From Gemmatimonadota bacterium (GTDB taxonomy: Bacteria; Gemmatimonadota; Gemmatimonadetes; Longimicrobiales; Gaopeijiaceae): DNA of 53,986 nucleotides. The position numbers were made by a program, and so were the translations under genes. Numbering within the stretch: the stretch's first letter is position 1; each line of letters begins with the position of its first letter. Location: NCBI GenBank assembly GCA_028873845.1, contig JAPPNO010000129.1, positions 67,808 to 121,793 on the forward strand, read 5' to 3'. Below, one piece after another: positions 38,516-47,005 of the stretch. The notes under the pieces are model-generated. The model did not search any database and was not told where the DNA came from. It worked only from the letters and a program-made list of their open reading frames with translations.

Positions 38516-39499
38516 TCAGACATCCATCGAGACCCCTGCAAGCGCCCGGATCACGGCCACGCACCCCGCACCGGTGCGCTGCGGGTCGTAGCCACCTTCC
38601 AAGAATACCACAACGCGGCCCCCGCAACAGCGATCCGCCGCCTCCATCACCATCCGCGTGGTCCGGTGAAGGTCCCCGGGCTCCAGCAGCTGCCCGCCGA
38701 GCGGATCTCCGGCGAGCACGTCGAAACCGGACGACACCAGAATGAAGTCGGGCTCGGAGCGGGAGACCGCCGTCTCCAGCGCCATCCCGAACACCCGCAG
38801 ATAGTCTTGACGGGGCGTTCGCGGGCTCAGCGGCACGTTCAGCGTGAATCCCTCCCCCCTCCCCCTCCCCGTCTCGTCCGCGGCCCCCGTGCCCGGATAG
38901 TGCGGGTACTGGTGAAGCGACAGGAAGAACACGTCCGGGTCCTCGTAGAAGCAGTCCTGCGTGCCGTTCCCGTGGTGGACGTCCCAGTCCACGATGAGCA
39001 CGCGCTCGGCCTCGCCCCGGTCGCGGAGCCTCGCGGCCGCAGTCGCAATGTTGTTGAAGAGGCAGAATCCCATTGCGCGGCCCGGCGTCGCGTGATGCCC
39101 GGGAGGGCGCGCGGCCACGAAGGCGCTGCGGTAGCGCCCCGCCACCACCCCGTGCACGGCCTCGAGCCCAGCCCCCACCGTCCCCAGGGCCGCCTCCCAC
39201 GACGCCCCCGAAACCCGCGTGTCGGCATCGATCGCCGCCGGCTGGCCCCACTCACGCGCCTGGTCCACTGCTTCACGCACCGTCTCGATCAGCGCACCCT
39301 CGTGCACGAGCGCCACGTCCTCCTTGCTGCCCGCCTCCGGCTCCACCTGCACCACCTTGCCGTGGAGCGCGACCAGGTCCGCCTTCAGCGCCGATGCGAT
39401 CGCGCGCAACCGCCCCTGGTGTTCCGGGTGACCCCAGCCGGTGTCGTGCAGCACCGCCGAGGGATGCATGAGGAAGGCGGTCGGAAGTGATTCGGCCAT
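38516..39499 (-). CDS. Histone-deacetylase-family amidohydrolase
   Basis: 327 residues; a zinc-dependent deacetylase fold acting on acetyl-lysine, acetyl-polyamines or related amides. The motifs are in order: HPSAVLHDTGWGHPEHQGRLRAI, AARPPGHHATPGRAMGFCLFNNIATAA (paired His), VLIVDWDVHHGNGTQDCFYEDPDVFFLSLHQYPHYPGTG (Asp/His zinc ligands) and LVSSGFDVLAGDPLGG (second Asp). All catalytic residues are present. The ATG at 39499 lies 10 nt after the carB stop and gives the family-typical N-terminus. It may be co-transcribed with carB and with the CcmH-like and M24 genes. The true substrate is unknown. Confidence 0.92.
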   Translation of the reverse strand: MAESLPTAFLMHPSAVLHDTGWGHPEHQGRLRAIASALKADLVALHGKVVQVEPEAGSKEDVALVHEGALIETVREAVDQAREWGQPAAIDADTRVSGASWEAALGTVGAGLEAVHGVVAGRYRSAFVAARPPGHHATPGRAMGFCLFNNIATAAARLRDRGEAERVLIVDWDVHHGNGTQDCFYEDPDVFFLSLHQYPHYPGTGAADETGRGRGEGFTLNVPLSPRTPRQDYLRVFGMALETAVSRSEPDFILVSSGFDVLAGDPLGGQLLEPGDLHRTTRMVMEAADRCCGGRVVVFLEGGYDPQRTGAGCVAVIRALAGVSMDV

Positions 39500-39509
39500 G
39501 CCCCCCAGC

Positions 39510-42500
39510 CTACTCCGCCCCAACCGGCTCCGGCACCCGCGCGATCCGCTCCTGAATGCTCAGGATCTCGGCGCGCCGGGTCCGCATCGCCGTCAGGGCG
39601 TCCACCGCCGCGGAGGTCGCCGACATCGTCGTCAGGTACGGCACTCCGTACGCGATCGCCGCCCGCCGCATGGCATAGTCGTCGTACTGGGACTTCTTCC
39701 CCAGCGGGGTGTTGATCAGCAACCCCACCTGCCCGCTCACGATCCGGTCCACGATGTTCGGCCGCCCCTGCCCCACCTTGTGAATCCGTTCACAAGGAAT
39801 GCCGAGCTGCGTGAGATGGTTCCGCGTACCACCCGTCGCCAGCACCCGGAAGCCCAGATCCGCCAGCCGCCGCGCCAGCGGCGTCACCGTGGGCTTGTCC
39901 GAGTCGTTGACCGTCACAATCACCGAAAGTCCCTCCTCCCCCTCCGGCAGCCGGTTCCCCGCCGACACCTGCGCCTTGGCGAACGCCATCCCGAAAGAGT
40001 CGTCCACGCCCATTGCCTCGCCCGTCGACCGCATCTCGGGTCCGAGCAGCGTGTCCACGTCGAACCGGTTGAAGGGAAAGACCGCCTCCTTGACCGCAAC
40101 CCCGTTGACCTCGGGCTCCGACGGCACGCCCAGGTCCGCCAGCTTCTCCCCCGCCATCACCCGCGCCGCCAGCCGCGCCAGCGGCACCCCGGTCGCCTTC
40201 CCCACGAACGGCACCGTCCGCGACGCCCGCGGATTCACCTCGATCACGTACACCTGCCCGTCCTTCACCGCGTACTGCACGTTCAGCAACCCGACGACCC
40301 CCAGCTCCAGCGCGAACCGCCTCGTCAGCCGCCGCATCTCGTCCAGCTCCTCGCGTCCGAGCAGATACGGCGGCAGCACGCAAGCCGAGTCCCCCGAGTG
40401 CACCCCAGCGTCCTCGATGTGCTGCATGATCCCGCCGATCACCACGTCGGTCCCGTCGCCGAGCGCGTCCACGTCCGCCTCGAAGGCGTCCTCCAGGAAG
40501 CGGTCGATCAGCACCGGACGGTCGGGCGACGCCTTGACCGCCCTCGCGAAGTACCCCTTCAGCGACTCCTCGTCGTAGACGATCTCCATCGCGCGCCCGC
40601 CCAGCACGTACGACGGCCGCACCAGCACCGGGAAGCCGATCTCCCGCGCAATCTTCAGCGCCTCGGCCTCGCTCATCGCGGTCCCGTTCGCCGGCACCCG
40701 CGCCCCGATCCGCCGGCAGACCTCCTCGAAGCGCCGCCGGTCCTCCGCCCGGTCGATCGCGTCCACCGAAGTCCCCAGGATCGGCACCCCCAGCTCCGCC
40801 AGCTTGTACGCCAGGTTCAGCGGCGTCTGCCCGCCCAGCTGCACGATCACCCCCACCGGCCGCTCCCGCTCGACGATCTCGACCACGTCCTCCAGCGTCA
40901 GGGGCTCGAAGTAGAGCTTGTCGCTCACGTCGAAGTCGGTCGACACGGTCTCCGGATTGGAGTTCACCATGATCGTCTCGAAGCCGGCCTCCTTGAGCGC
41001 CAGCACCGCCTGCACGCAGCAGTAGTCGAACTCGATCCCCTGCCCGATCCGGTTCGGCCCGCTCCCCAGAATGACGATCTTCCGCCGGTCCGTGGGGTCG
41101 GATTCGTCCTCGGATTCGTAGGAGGAGTAGTAGTAGGGGGTCGCCGCGGGAAACTCGCCGGCGCAGGTGTCGACGACGTTGTACGTCGGCCGGATCCCCC
41201 ACTGTCGGCGCCGCGACCGTATGGCGGCCTCCTCCACGCCGCGCAGCGCCGCGAGCTGCGCGTCCGCGAACCCCTCGCGCTTCATGCGCCGCACCGGGGC
41301 CGCAGCGAGGGACGGCAGATCCCTGAACCAGCGTTCCAGCTCGAGGATCTGCACGAGCTGGTCGAGGAACCAGGGGTCGATGCCGGTGGCGCGGTGGAGT
41401 CGGTCGATCGAGACGCCCGCCTCGAGCGCGCGCTTGAGCTGGTACTTGCGCAGGGTGGTGGGTCTCCGCACCGCGGCGAGCAGCGCCTCGGGATCGTCGG
41501 ATTCGAGCCCGTCGTCCTCCAGCGTCTCGCCCGCGACCCAGCCGGTGCGCCCTACCTCCAGGCCGCGCAGCCCCTTCTGCCACGCGGAGCGGAAGGTGCG
41601 CCCGATCGCCATCGTTTCGCCCACCGCCTTCATCTGCACCCCCAGCGTGTCGTCCACCTCGGGGAACTTCTCGAAGGCGAAGCGGGGGAACTTCACCACC
41701 ACGTAGTCGAGCGCGGGCTCGAACGACGCCGGCGTCGTCTTCGTGATGTCGTTGGGCAGCTCGTACAGGCGGTAGCCCACCGCCAGCTTCGCGCCCACGC
41801 GCGCGATCGGAAAACCGGTCGCCTTCGACGCCAGCGCCGACGACCGCGAGACGCGCGGATTCATCTCCACCACCAGCATCTCGCCGTCTTCGGGGTTGAC
41901 CGCGAACTGGATGTTGCACCCCCCGGCCTCGACGCCGATCTCGCGGATGATCGCGATCGCGGCGTCGCGCATGCGCTGGTACTCCACGTCCGAGAGCGTC
42001 TGCGCCGGCGCCACCGTGATCGAGTCGCCGGTGTGCACCCCCATCGCGTCGAAGTTCTCGATCGAGCAGACGATGATGACGTTGTCCAGCCCGTCGCGGA
42101 CGACCTCGAGCTCGTACTCCTTCCACCCGATCACCGAGCGGTCGATGAGCACTTCGCGGATCGGACTGGCGTCCAGCCCCTTGCGCACCTGGGCCTCGAA
42201 CTCGGCCAGGTTGTAGGCGGTACCGCCCCCGGTCCCCCCCAGGGTGAACGACGGCCGGATGATCGCCGGGTAGCCGGTGTCCTCGATGATCGTGAGCGCC
42301 TCGTCGAGGCTGCGCGCGAATCCCCCGTGCGGGACCGCGAGGCCGATCCGGTTCATCGCCGCGGTGAACTCCTCCCGGTCCTCGGCCATCACGATCGAGC
42401 GCTCGTCGGCCCCGATCAGCTCGACGCCGTGCGCGGCCAGCACCCCGTTGCGGTGCAGGTCCATCGCGATGTTCAGCGCCGTCTGTCCCCCCATCGTGGG

Positions 42501-42761
42501 CAGCAGCGCGTCCGGCTTCTCGCGCTCGATCACCCGTTCCACCCACTCCGGCGTCAGCGGCTCGATGTAGGTCCGGTCGGCCAGGTCCGGATCCGTCATG
42601 ATCGTGGCCGGATTGGAGTTGACCAGGACGACCCGGAAGCCCTCCTCCTTGAGCGCCCTCACGGCCTGCGTGCCGGAATAGTCGAACTCGCAGGCCTGCC
42701 CGATCACGATGGGACCCGACCCCAGGATCAGGATCGAGTCGATGTCGGTGCGTTTAGGCAA
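39510..42761 (-). CDS. carB: Carbamoyl-phosphate synthase large subunit
   Basis: 1083 residues, full length. It makes carbamoyl phosphate for arginine and pyrimidine synthesis from ammonia supplied by CarA. Two homologous ATP-grasp halves are visible ([19 protein letters not shown] and [32 protein letters not shown] and [17 protein letters not shown]). A C-terminal allosteric MGS-like domain follows ([18 protein letters not shown]). The start is a TTG with only a weak ribosome site. carA is not in the window. A palindromic triple half-site (42773-42801) lies 11 nt before the start, around the probable promoter. Confidence 0.97.
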   Translation of the reverse strand: MPKRTDIDSILILGSGPIVIGQACEFDYSGTQAVRALKEEGFRVVLVNSNPATIMTDPDLADRTYIEPLTPEWVERVIEREKPDALLPTMGGQTALNIAMDLHRNGVLAAHGVELIGADERSIVMAEDREEFTAAMNRIGLAVPHGGFARSLDEALTIIEDTGYPAIIRPSFTLGGTGGGTAYNLAEFEAQVRKGLDASPIREVLIDRSVIGWKEYELEVVRDGLDNVIIVCSIENFDAMGVHTGDSITVAPAQTLSDVEYQRMRDAAIAIIREIGVEAGGCNIQFAVNPEDGEMLVVEMNPRVSRSSALASKATGFPIARVGAKLAVGYRLYELPNDITKTTPASFEPALDYVVVKFPRFAFEKFPEVDDTLGVQMKAVGETMAIGRTFRSAWQKGLRGLEVGRTGWVAGETLEDDGLESDDPEALLAAVRRPTTLRKYQLKRALEAGVSIDRLHRATGIDPWFLDQLVQILELERWFRDLPSLAAAPVRRMKREGFADAQLAALRGVEEAAIRSRRRQWGIRPTYNVVDTCAGEFPAATPYYYSSYESEDESDPTDRRKIVILGSGPNRIGQGIEFDYCCVQAVLALKEAGFETIMVNSNPETVSTDFDVSDKLYFEPLTLEDVVEIVERERPVGVIVQLGGQTPLNLAYKLAELGVPILGTSVDAIDRAEDRRRFEEVCRRIGARVPANGTAMSEAEALKIAREIGFPVLVRPSYVLGGRAMEIVYDEESLKGYFARAVKASPDRPVLIDRFLEDAFEADVDALGDGTDVVIGGIMQHIEDAGVHSGDSACVLPPYLLGREELDEMRRLTRRFALELGVVGLLNVQYAVKDGQVYVIEVNPRASRTVPFVGKATGVPLARLAARVMAGEKLADLGVPSEPEVNGVAVKEAVFPFNRFDVDTLLGPEMRSTGEAMGVDDSFGMAFAKAQVSAGNRLPEGEEGLSVIVTVNDSDKPTVTPLARRLADLGFRVLATGGTRNHLTQLGIPCERIHKVGQGRPNIVDRIVSGQVGLLINTPLGKKSQYDDYAMRRAAIAYGVPYLTTMSATSAAVDALTAMRTRRAEILSIQERIARVPEPVGAE

Positions 42762-42772
42762 GGTGGACCCAC

Positions 42773-42801
42773 TGTAAACTACAGTTTACATATTGTAAAG
42801 T
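42773..42801. promoter_or_regulatory. Palindromic triple half-site operator/promoter of carB
   Basis: On the plus strand: TGTAAACT (42773-42780), AC, AGTTTACA (42783-42790), TAT, TGTAAAGT (42794-42801). Halves 1 and 2 form a perfect 8-2-8 palindrome. Halves 2 and 3 form a second dyad (TTTACA/TGTAAA, 3-bp gap). On the minus strand, TACAAT (42797-42792) could be the carB -10 hexamer, so a protein bound here would cover the transcription start. Similar sites lie at 16725-16753 and 47550-47578. Confidence 0.6.
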
Positions 42802-42888
42802 CGTTTTGACATCGCGGCCAACTGAGCGGGGCGGCGCAGCGTGGACGCAGCGCCGGTCGAATGCCTGGACGGTGTTGTGCACGAGCTG

Positions 42889-43002
42889 CTAATCGGCGCT
42901 CTTGGCGGATTCCTTCCGAATCGCGGTGCGGAGGGCTATCGCGAGGCCTCCCCACACGAACGCCATGATCACGATCATGGTGATCCAGGTTGCTGTGGTC
43001 AT
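42889..43002 (-). CDS. MetS-like single-pass micro-protein (NSS transporter small subunit-like)
   Basis: 37 residues: MTTATWITMIVIMAFVWGG, then LAIALRTAIRKESAKSAD. The pattern is a short N-terminus, one hydrophobic helix with a central Trp-Gly-Gly, and a basic tail. It matches the small subunits that accompany sodium:amino-acid symporters (MetS type). GGAAC lies about 7-11 nt before the ATG. No large transporter subunit is nearby, so the gene is an orphan between carB and blaI. A longer frame continues upstream to 43374, but its sequence is low-complexity Arg/Pro typical of a shadow frame. Confidence 0.5.
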   Translation of the reverse strand: MTTATWITMIVIMAFVWGGLAIALRTAIRKESAKSAD

Positions 43003-43168
43003 CAGGGCGGTTCCGTTCGACTTTCGCGGTGGGTGTCCGGGTGGTGCCGTGGAAGGTCGGCCGGGGCGCGAGGAACGGGTCGGGGGACCGGTTCCGCGAG
43101 GCCGCCCCGGCGTGGGCTTCCGTGGCCGCGATAAGGTGCGGAAACGGGGGCGGCGGGGCAAGACGGGG

Positions 43169-43214
43169 TTGACGTGCACGACGACACGTCTTAACGTCAC
43201 GACACAACGTCGTG
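43169..43214 (+). promoter_or_regulatory. blaI promoter with two overlapping dyads
   Basis: TTGACG (43169-43174) and TAACGT (43192-43197) are 17 bp apart. One dyad (GACGTG...CACGTC, 43171-43190) lies between and over the -35. A second (CACGAC-ACAAC-GTCGTG, 43198-43214) lies just after the -10. ACGACAC is directly repeated at 43181 and 43199. These are good candidates for autoregulatory sites of the encoded BlaI-type repressor, although they are not the classic TACAnnTGTA box. Confidence 0.5.
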
Positions 43215-43239
43215 TAACCCCTTCCGAACGAGGCCTTCC

Positions 43240-43605
43240 GTGACGACACGCCCCCTGCCCGATTCCGAACTCGCGGTAATGGAACAGCTCTGGCGGAGCG
43301 GCCGGTTGACCGCCCGCCAGATTATCGAGCGGCTCTATCCCGATGCGGCCAGACCCCAGCATGGCACCGTACAAAGACTCCTGCAGCGTCTCGAAGCCAA
43401 GGGGTTCGTGGAACGTGACCGCAGTCTGGGTATCAACGTCTTTTCGCCGGCCATCGGTCGCGAGGCCTACACCAGCGGCCAGCTGGAGTCGCTGGCGAAG
43501 CGGTTGGGCGGGGGATCCCTGGTGCCCATGGTCAGCCGGCTGGTCGAAGACAACAAGCTGTCATCCGCCGAGATCGCAAAGCTCCGGCGGGTATTGGAGG
43601 AATAG
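43240..43605 (+). CDS. BlaI/MecI-family transcriptional repressor
   Basis: 121 residues from a GTG with GAGG 6 nt upstream. The winged-helix core is clear: LPDSELAVMEQLWRSGRLTARQIIERLYP, then HGTVQRLLQRLEAKGFVERDRS with the recognition helix. A C-terminal dimerisation helix follows (SLVPMVSRLVEDNKLSSAEIAKLRRVLEE). In known systems such repressors are inactivated when the partner M56 membrane protease senses a ligand. The M56 gene follows immediately (stop TAG, then ATG one base later). Dyads in its own promoter suggest autoregulation. Targets beyond its operon are unknown. Confidence 0.93.
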   Translation: MTTRPLPDSELAVMEQLWRSGRLTARQIIERLYPDAARPQHGTVQRLLQRLEAKGFVERDRSLGINVFSPAIGREAYTSGQLESLAKRLGGGSLVPMVSRLVEDNKLSSAEIAKLRRVLEE

Positions 43606-43606
43606 G

Positions 43607-45100
43607 ATGACCGACCTTCTGCTTCAGATCGGGGCCACCAAGCTGGTGGTATCGCTGGTGCTGGCCGGCTTGGCGTGGGTGACGCGCCGGCGTGGTGCAC
43701 ACCCCTCCGTCTCCCATCTTCTCTGGTTGCTGGTGCTTGTCATCCTCCTCCTTCCAGCGGTGGTTTCGGTCCCGATACCTCCGGGTACAACCGGTACGGC
43801 ATCGGTGGCCACCGGCGACCTGCAGTCCGCAGGGCATGCGAACGCGCGGCCATTTGCGCCAGCGCTCGGCACTGAAGACACCGGACCCGGCCCGTTCCCT
43901 TCCCGTTTCGGCGGCAATGCAAGGGCCGGAGTCGCAACCGTTTGGCTCGCCGTCACCGTGCTGCTGCTCGGGTGGACCCTGGTCCGTACACTCCGGTTCC
44001 GGCGGCTGCTCGCCCGGACCTCGCAGGCGGCTCCGCCGGCACTGGGGCGCGAAGTTGCCAGGATCGGACGCGGCCTCGGGCTGGTCCACAGGCCGGAAGT
44101 GCTCACTACGACCGCCCGTGTCTCACCGATGGTCTGCTGGACCGGGGGCAGGGTCCGCCTCGTGGTTCCCTCCTTCCTCCTGGTCGAACTCGACCACTAC
44201 GAACTCCGGGCCGTGCTGGCGCACGAGCTGGCGCACGTTCGGAGGCGCGACCACCTGGTGCGCTGGATCGAATGGCTGGCGTGTTCGGTCTTCTGGTGGA
44301 ATCCGGTGGCCTGGTGGTCCCGCCGCGAACTCAGGGCCGCCGAAGAAGCGTCGTGCGACGCGCTGGGGGTGGCGGCGATCGGTTCGACGCCGCGGGCCTA
44401 TGCGAAATCGCTTCTCCAAGTGCTGGAGGTGATGTCCAAACCGCCGACGCCCCCGACGCCCACCCTGGCGAGCGGAGTCGCGAGCGGGCGGGGTTCCAGG
44501 TCGCTCGAGAGGAGGCTCAGGATGCTCGTTACGGGAAGATCGAGCCGGCGGGCCCCCCGCTGGATCCGTGCGATGGTTATTGGGGGGGCCGCGTTTCTGC
44601 TCCCGCTCGGACTCGTGTATTGCGGCCCCGGCATCCGGACGACCCCGACGGAGCCGGAAGAGCCGCCCGTGCCGCCGCCGGGAGCCGCGCTGGTCGTCGT
44701 CAACGGACCTGCCGGCTCCGATTCGAGAGCAGGGGAGCCGAGGGAGCTCCTGCGCGGCGACCCGGGGTATGCCTACTGGACGTTCGGCGCAGACGGGACG
44801 GATGGCCCCCGGCCGCTTCGCGAGGCGCCGGTGCAGCCGGTGGAATGCCGGATGGATCTGGAAGAACCGGACGAACAGGCCCATGATGCAGCCATGGCCG
44901 CGTGCGCGAAGGCGCTGGCCAGGGACCTCCCGCGGACGGAAGGCTCCGAAGACCGGAATGTGTGCGTACAGCGGGAGTACAGGACCGGCCTCCGCTGGCG
45001 CGGGATCTGCGAAGGCTGGGAGCCGGGGGAACGATATCGCGTGCGCGGCAACGCCACCGGCAGCTTCCTGCTGGAGCGCATCGCTGCAGGGAGGGAGTGA
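43607..45100 (+). CDS. M56-family (BlaR1/MecR1-like) membrane sensor protease
   Basis: 497 residues, with GGAGG 6 nt before the ATG. Membrane segments lie near 7-24, 37-54 and 108-125. The cytoplasmic zinc protease domain has LAHELAHVRRRDH (HELAH near 206-210) and the downstream Glu in AAEEASCDALG. A last membrane segment (IRAMVIGGAAFLLPLGLVYC) is near 315-335. The extracytoplasmic C-terminus (about 160 residues) begins with a Pro-rich spacer and contains four cysteines (VECRMDLE, MAACAKAL, NVCVQREY, RGICEGW). It is not a penicillin-binding sensor domain, so the signal is unlikely to be a beta-lactam bound in the BlaR1 way. An internal ATG at 44522 has an AGGAGG site. Confidence 0.9.
   Translation: MTDLLLQIGATKLVVSLVLAGLAWVTRRRGAHPSVSHLLWLLVLVILLLPAVVSVPIPPGTTGTASVATGDLQSAGHANARPFAPALGTEDTGPGPFPSRFGGNARAGVATVWLAVTVLLLGWTLVRTLRFRRLLARTSQAAPPALGREVARIGRGLGLVHRPEVLTTTARVSPMVCWTGGRVRLVVPSFLLVELDHYELRAVLAHELAHVRRRDHLVRWIEWLACSVFWWNPVAWWSRRELRAAEEASCDALGVAAIGSTPRAYAKSLLQVLEVMSKPPTPPTPTLASGVASGRGSRSLERRLRMLVTGRSSRRAPRWIRAMVIGGAAFLLPLGLVYCGPGIRTTPTEPEEPPVPPPGAALVVVNGPAGSDSRAGEPRELLRGDPGYAYWTFGADGTDGPRPLREAPVQPVECRMDLEEPDEQAHDAAMAACAKALARDLPRTEGSEDRNVCVQREYRTGLRWRGICEGWEPGERYRVRGNATGSFLLERIAAGRE
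44510..44524 (+). promoter_or_regulatory. Internal ribosome-binding site and in-frame ATG within the M56 gene
   Basis: AGGAGG (44510-44515) is followed after 6 nt by an in-frame ATG (44522). Translation from it would give a 192-residue product made of the last membrane segment, a lipobox-like LVYC and the extracytoplasmic domain. The same place in the decayed duplicate (46541-46552) became the ribosome site of a free-standing gene. The bases also simply encode Glu-Arg-Arg-Leu, so the site may be fortuitous. Confidence 0.35.
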
Positions 45101-46341
45101 TGAGGTTCGTGATCGGCACGGTAGTCGTCGCCTGGGCGGCCACCGCGTGCGGCGAACGGGGCGGCACGGCCGAACTCGGGTCCGAAACGCGCGACAGTGC
45201 CGGCATCCGCATCGTCGAGAACGCTCGTCCGCCCGACGGATCCCGGCTGGGTTGGAAAGTCGATTCGGTGCCTTCGGTGACGATCGGGGAACTCGAAGGC
45301 GACGACTCCTACCTGCTGCATCAGGTCCGTGACGCGATGCAGCTGTCCGATGGCCGGATCGTCGTCGCGAACCGGGGCTCACAGGAGCTTCGGGTCTTCG
45401 ACGCGTCCGGTGTCCATCTGGCGACCTGGGGGAGGCGAGGTGAGGGACCCGGCGAGTTCAGCAGCCTGCTTGCGGTCGCGCCGTGGCCGGGTGACTCGCT
45501 GATTGCGTGGTATTCGCAGCAGGACCGTCTTTCCGTCTTCGACCTGGAAGGAAACTTCGGCCGCGCGTTTGTCCCCGGCGATCCCGGCGATCTGCGCAAC
45601 AGCGTTGAAGCGGTGTCCGCCCAAGGCACGATCGTCGTTTCCTCCCGCTTCACGACCGGCGAGGCGGCTCTTCAGGATGGCCTGGTCCGCCGGGAGCGGC
45701 AGCACGAGGTCGTGGACGCCGAGGGTCAACTGGTCACGTCCCTGGGAGTCCATCCGGACGCGGAAATGTACACCTCGATTTCCGGGGACCAGGACAGCTA
45801 CCGGTTCAATATCACGTCGATCCCCTTCACCCGCTTGATCCGCACCGCCGTGTGGGCCGGCCGGTTTGTCGTAGCCCCCAACGACAACTACGAGATCCGG
45901 GCCTACGGCCGCGAAGGGACGCTCGACCTCATCGTCCGGCGCGACCATGCCCTGATCCAGCCGACGCCCGCCCACCGGGACGCCTACATCGAGCGGCGGG
46001 TGGCGGCCAGGCCCCCCGAGGAACAGGCTGAGAGGCGCCGGACGCTGCGCGAGAGGCTCGCCGACCTGCCGATGGCGGAGACGTTCCCGGCCTTCGACGA
46101 GATCGTGGCGGACGCCCTGGGCCATCTCTGGGTTCGGGAGTACGACCTGCCCGGCGAAGAACGCACGAAGCCCCTGTGGACATTGTTCGACCCGGAGGGA
46201 CGCGTCCTCGGTTTCGTTGAGACACCCCCTGGTCTGCGGATCCATGAAATCGGCGAGAGCCACATCCTCGGCCGTGCCACCGACAGTCTCGGAGTGGAAT
46301 ACGTGCAGGTGTGGCCCCTGAACCGTGCGCCGCCGAATTGA
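45100..46341 (+). CDS. Six-bladed beta-propeller lipoprotein
   Basis: 413 residues. A lipoprotein signal (FVIGTVVVAWAATACGER) precedes SAGIRIVENARPP and NHL-like propeller blades (LSDGRIVVANRGSQELRVFDASGVHLATWGRRGEGPGEF; SLIAWYSQQDRLSVFDLEGNFGRAF; RFVVAPNDNYEIRAYGREG; GHLWVREYDLPGEE). This matches the 6-bladed propeller lipoproteins common in Gemmatimonadota and Bacteroidota, whose roles are mostly unknown. The ATG shares one base with the M56 stop (TGATG), so it is translationally coupled to the sensor protease. It could present a ligand or bind the sensor's outer domain (inference). Confidence 0.87.
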   Translation: MRFVIGTVVVAWAATACGERGGTAELGSETRDSAGIRIVENARPPDGSRLGWKVDSVPSVTIGELEGDDSYLLHQVRDAMQLSDGRIVVANRGSQELRVFDASGVHLATWGRRGEGPGEFSSLLAVAPWPGDSLIAWYSQQDRLSVFDLEGNFGRAFVPGDPGDLRNSVEAVSAQGTIVVSSRFTTGEAALQDGLVRRERQHEVVDAEGQLVTSLGVHPDAEMYTSISGDQDSYRFNITSIPFTRLIRTAVWAGRFVVAPNDNYEIRAYGREGTLDLIVRRDHALIQPTPAHRDAYIERRVAARPPEEQAERRRTLRERLADLPMAETFPAFDEIVADALGHLWVREYDLPGEERTKPLWTLFDPEGRVLGFVETPPGLRIHEIGESHILGRATDSLGVEYVQVWPLNRAPPN

Positions 46342-46540
46342 TCGACGAGGAAATTCGTTCGATCCTGGCACACGAACTCGCCCAAGTGCGGCGGTGGAAC
46401 TACATTAGGGCGGTGGATGGAGTGGGCAGCCTGGCCGGTTTTCTCGTGGAAACCCCACGGAGTGGTGGGCGAGTCGTCAATTCCGCGCGCCGGGTATCGT
46501 GAGCCCGGCCAACGTTGGCGGACAGACCAGATGTCACGAA
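46338..46540 (+). pseudogene. Frameshifted, deleted remnant of a second M56 protease gene
   Basis: Immediately after the propeller stop, one frame reads LIDEEIRSILAHELAQVRRWNYIR. This matches DHYELRAVLAHELAHVRRRDHLVR of the intact M56 protein, but the second metal-binding His is Gln. The next frame then continues the match: RWMEWAAWPVFSWKPHG (46411 onward) against RWIEWLACSVFWWNPVA. A frameshift therefore lies near 46405. The Glu/Asp-containing middle of the protease is missing, and the sequence resumes at the ERRL tail before 46550. No start codon or full zinc site remains. Confidence 0.7.
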
Positions 46541-46549
46541 AGGAGACTC

Positions 46550-46918
46550 ATGACAAGCGCCGAAGGAAGCACTGCAAACACCCCACAATTGTTGCGCACG
46601 GTGGCATGGATCGCGGTGATCTGCGTGGTGCCGCTCGGCATCGTGTCCTGCGGCCAGCCGGACACGCCCGCCCTACCCGACGGGGAGACGACGGAAACGG
46701 CTGATCCGGTGCCCAATTACGCCGCACAGGCCAACGACGCCGACGACTCGGACGAGGAGACTCGGACGAGCAGGTTCAACCAGCTCCGCCGCGATCTGCG
46801 CGCCAAGGTCGCAGCTGGCGAAATCACTGAAGAGCAGGCTCGGCAGCGGATTTCCAGAATGCGTCAGCGCATGGAAGCCGCGCAGGGCGAGGGACGCGGC
46901 AGTGACGGCGGCAGGTAA
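46550..46918 (+). CDS. Small lipoprotein-like protein derived from an M56 tail
   Basis: 122 residues, with AAAGGAG 4 nt before the ATG. The N-terminus (LLRTVAWIAVICVVPLGIVSCGQPDTP) is a membrane or lipoprotein signal ending in Cys. It resembles the last membrane segment of the M56 protein (WIRAMVIGGAAFLLPLGLVYCGPGIRTTP). The codons before the ATG still encode ERRL, as in M56. The mature part is acidic, then helical (QLRRDLRAKVAAGEITEEQARQRI, SRMRQRM), with the GEIT motif also seen in the MacA-like insertion and the next gene. It looks like a gene made from the end of a decayed duplicate. The role is unknown. Confidence 0.65.
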   Translation: MTSAEGSTANTPQLLRTVAWIAVICVVPLGIVSCGQPDTPALPDGETTETADPVPNYAAQANDADDSDEETRTSRFNQLRRDLRAKVAAGEITEEQARQRISRMRQRMEAAQGEGRGSDGGR

Positions 46919-47005
46919 GGATTTCATGCCTGCCGCCCCGCGGAAACCGTCGCCAGGTATTGGAGTTTGGAGTGTGGACTTCAGCTTCCGAGTGGAACCT
47001 ATGCC

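Noticed and set aside
36705-39251. 848-codon minus-strand frame as one protein
   Set aside because: Only the part after 37913 matches the M24 peptidase; upstream it is antiphase to the CcmH-like and deacetylase genes.
39441-42809. Long plus-strand open frame (1122 codons) opposite carB
   Set aside because: His/Arg/Pro-rich translation typical of an antisense shadow; carB on the minus strand is complete and conserved.
42806-42811. TTGACA on the plus strand as a promoter
   Set aside because: No -10-like hexamer 16-18 bp downstream, and no plus-strand gene starts nearby.
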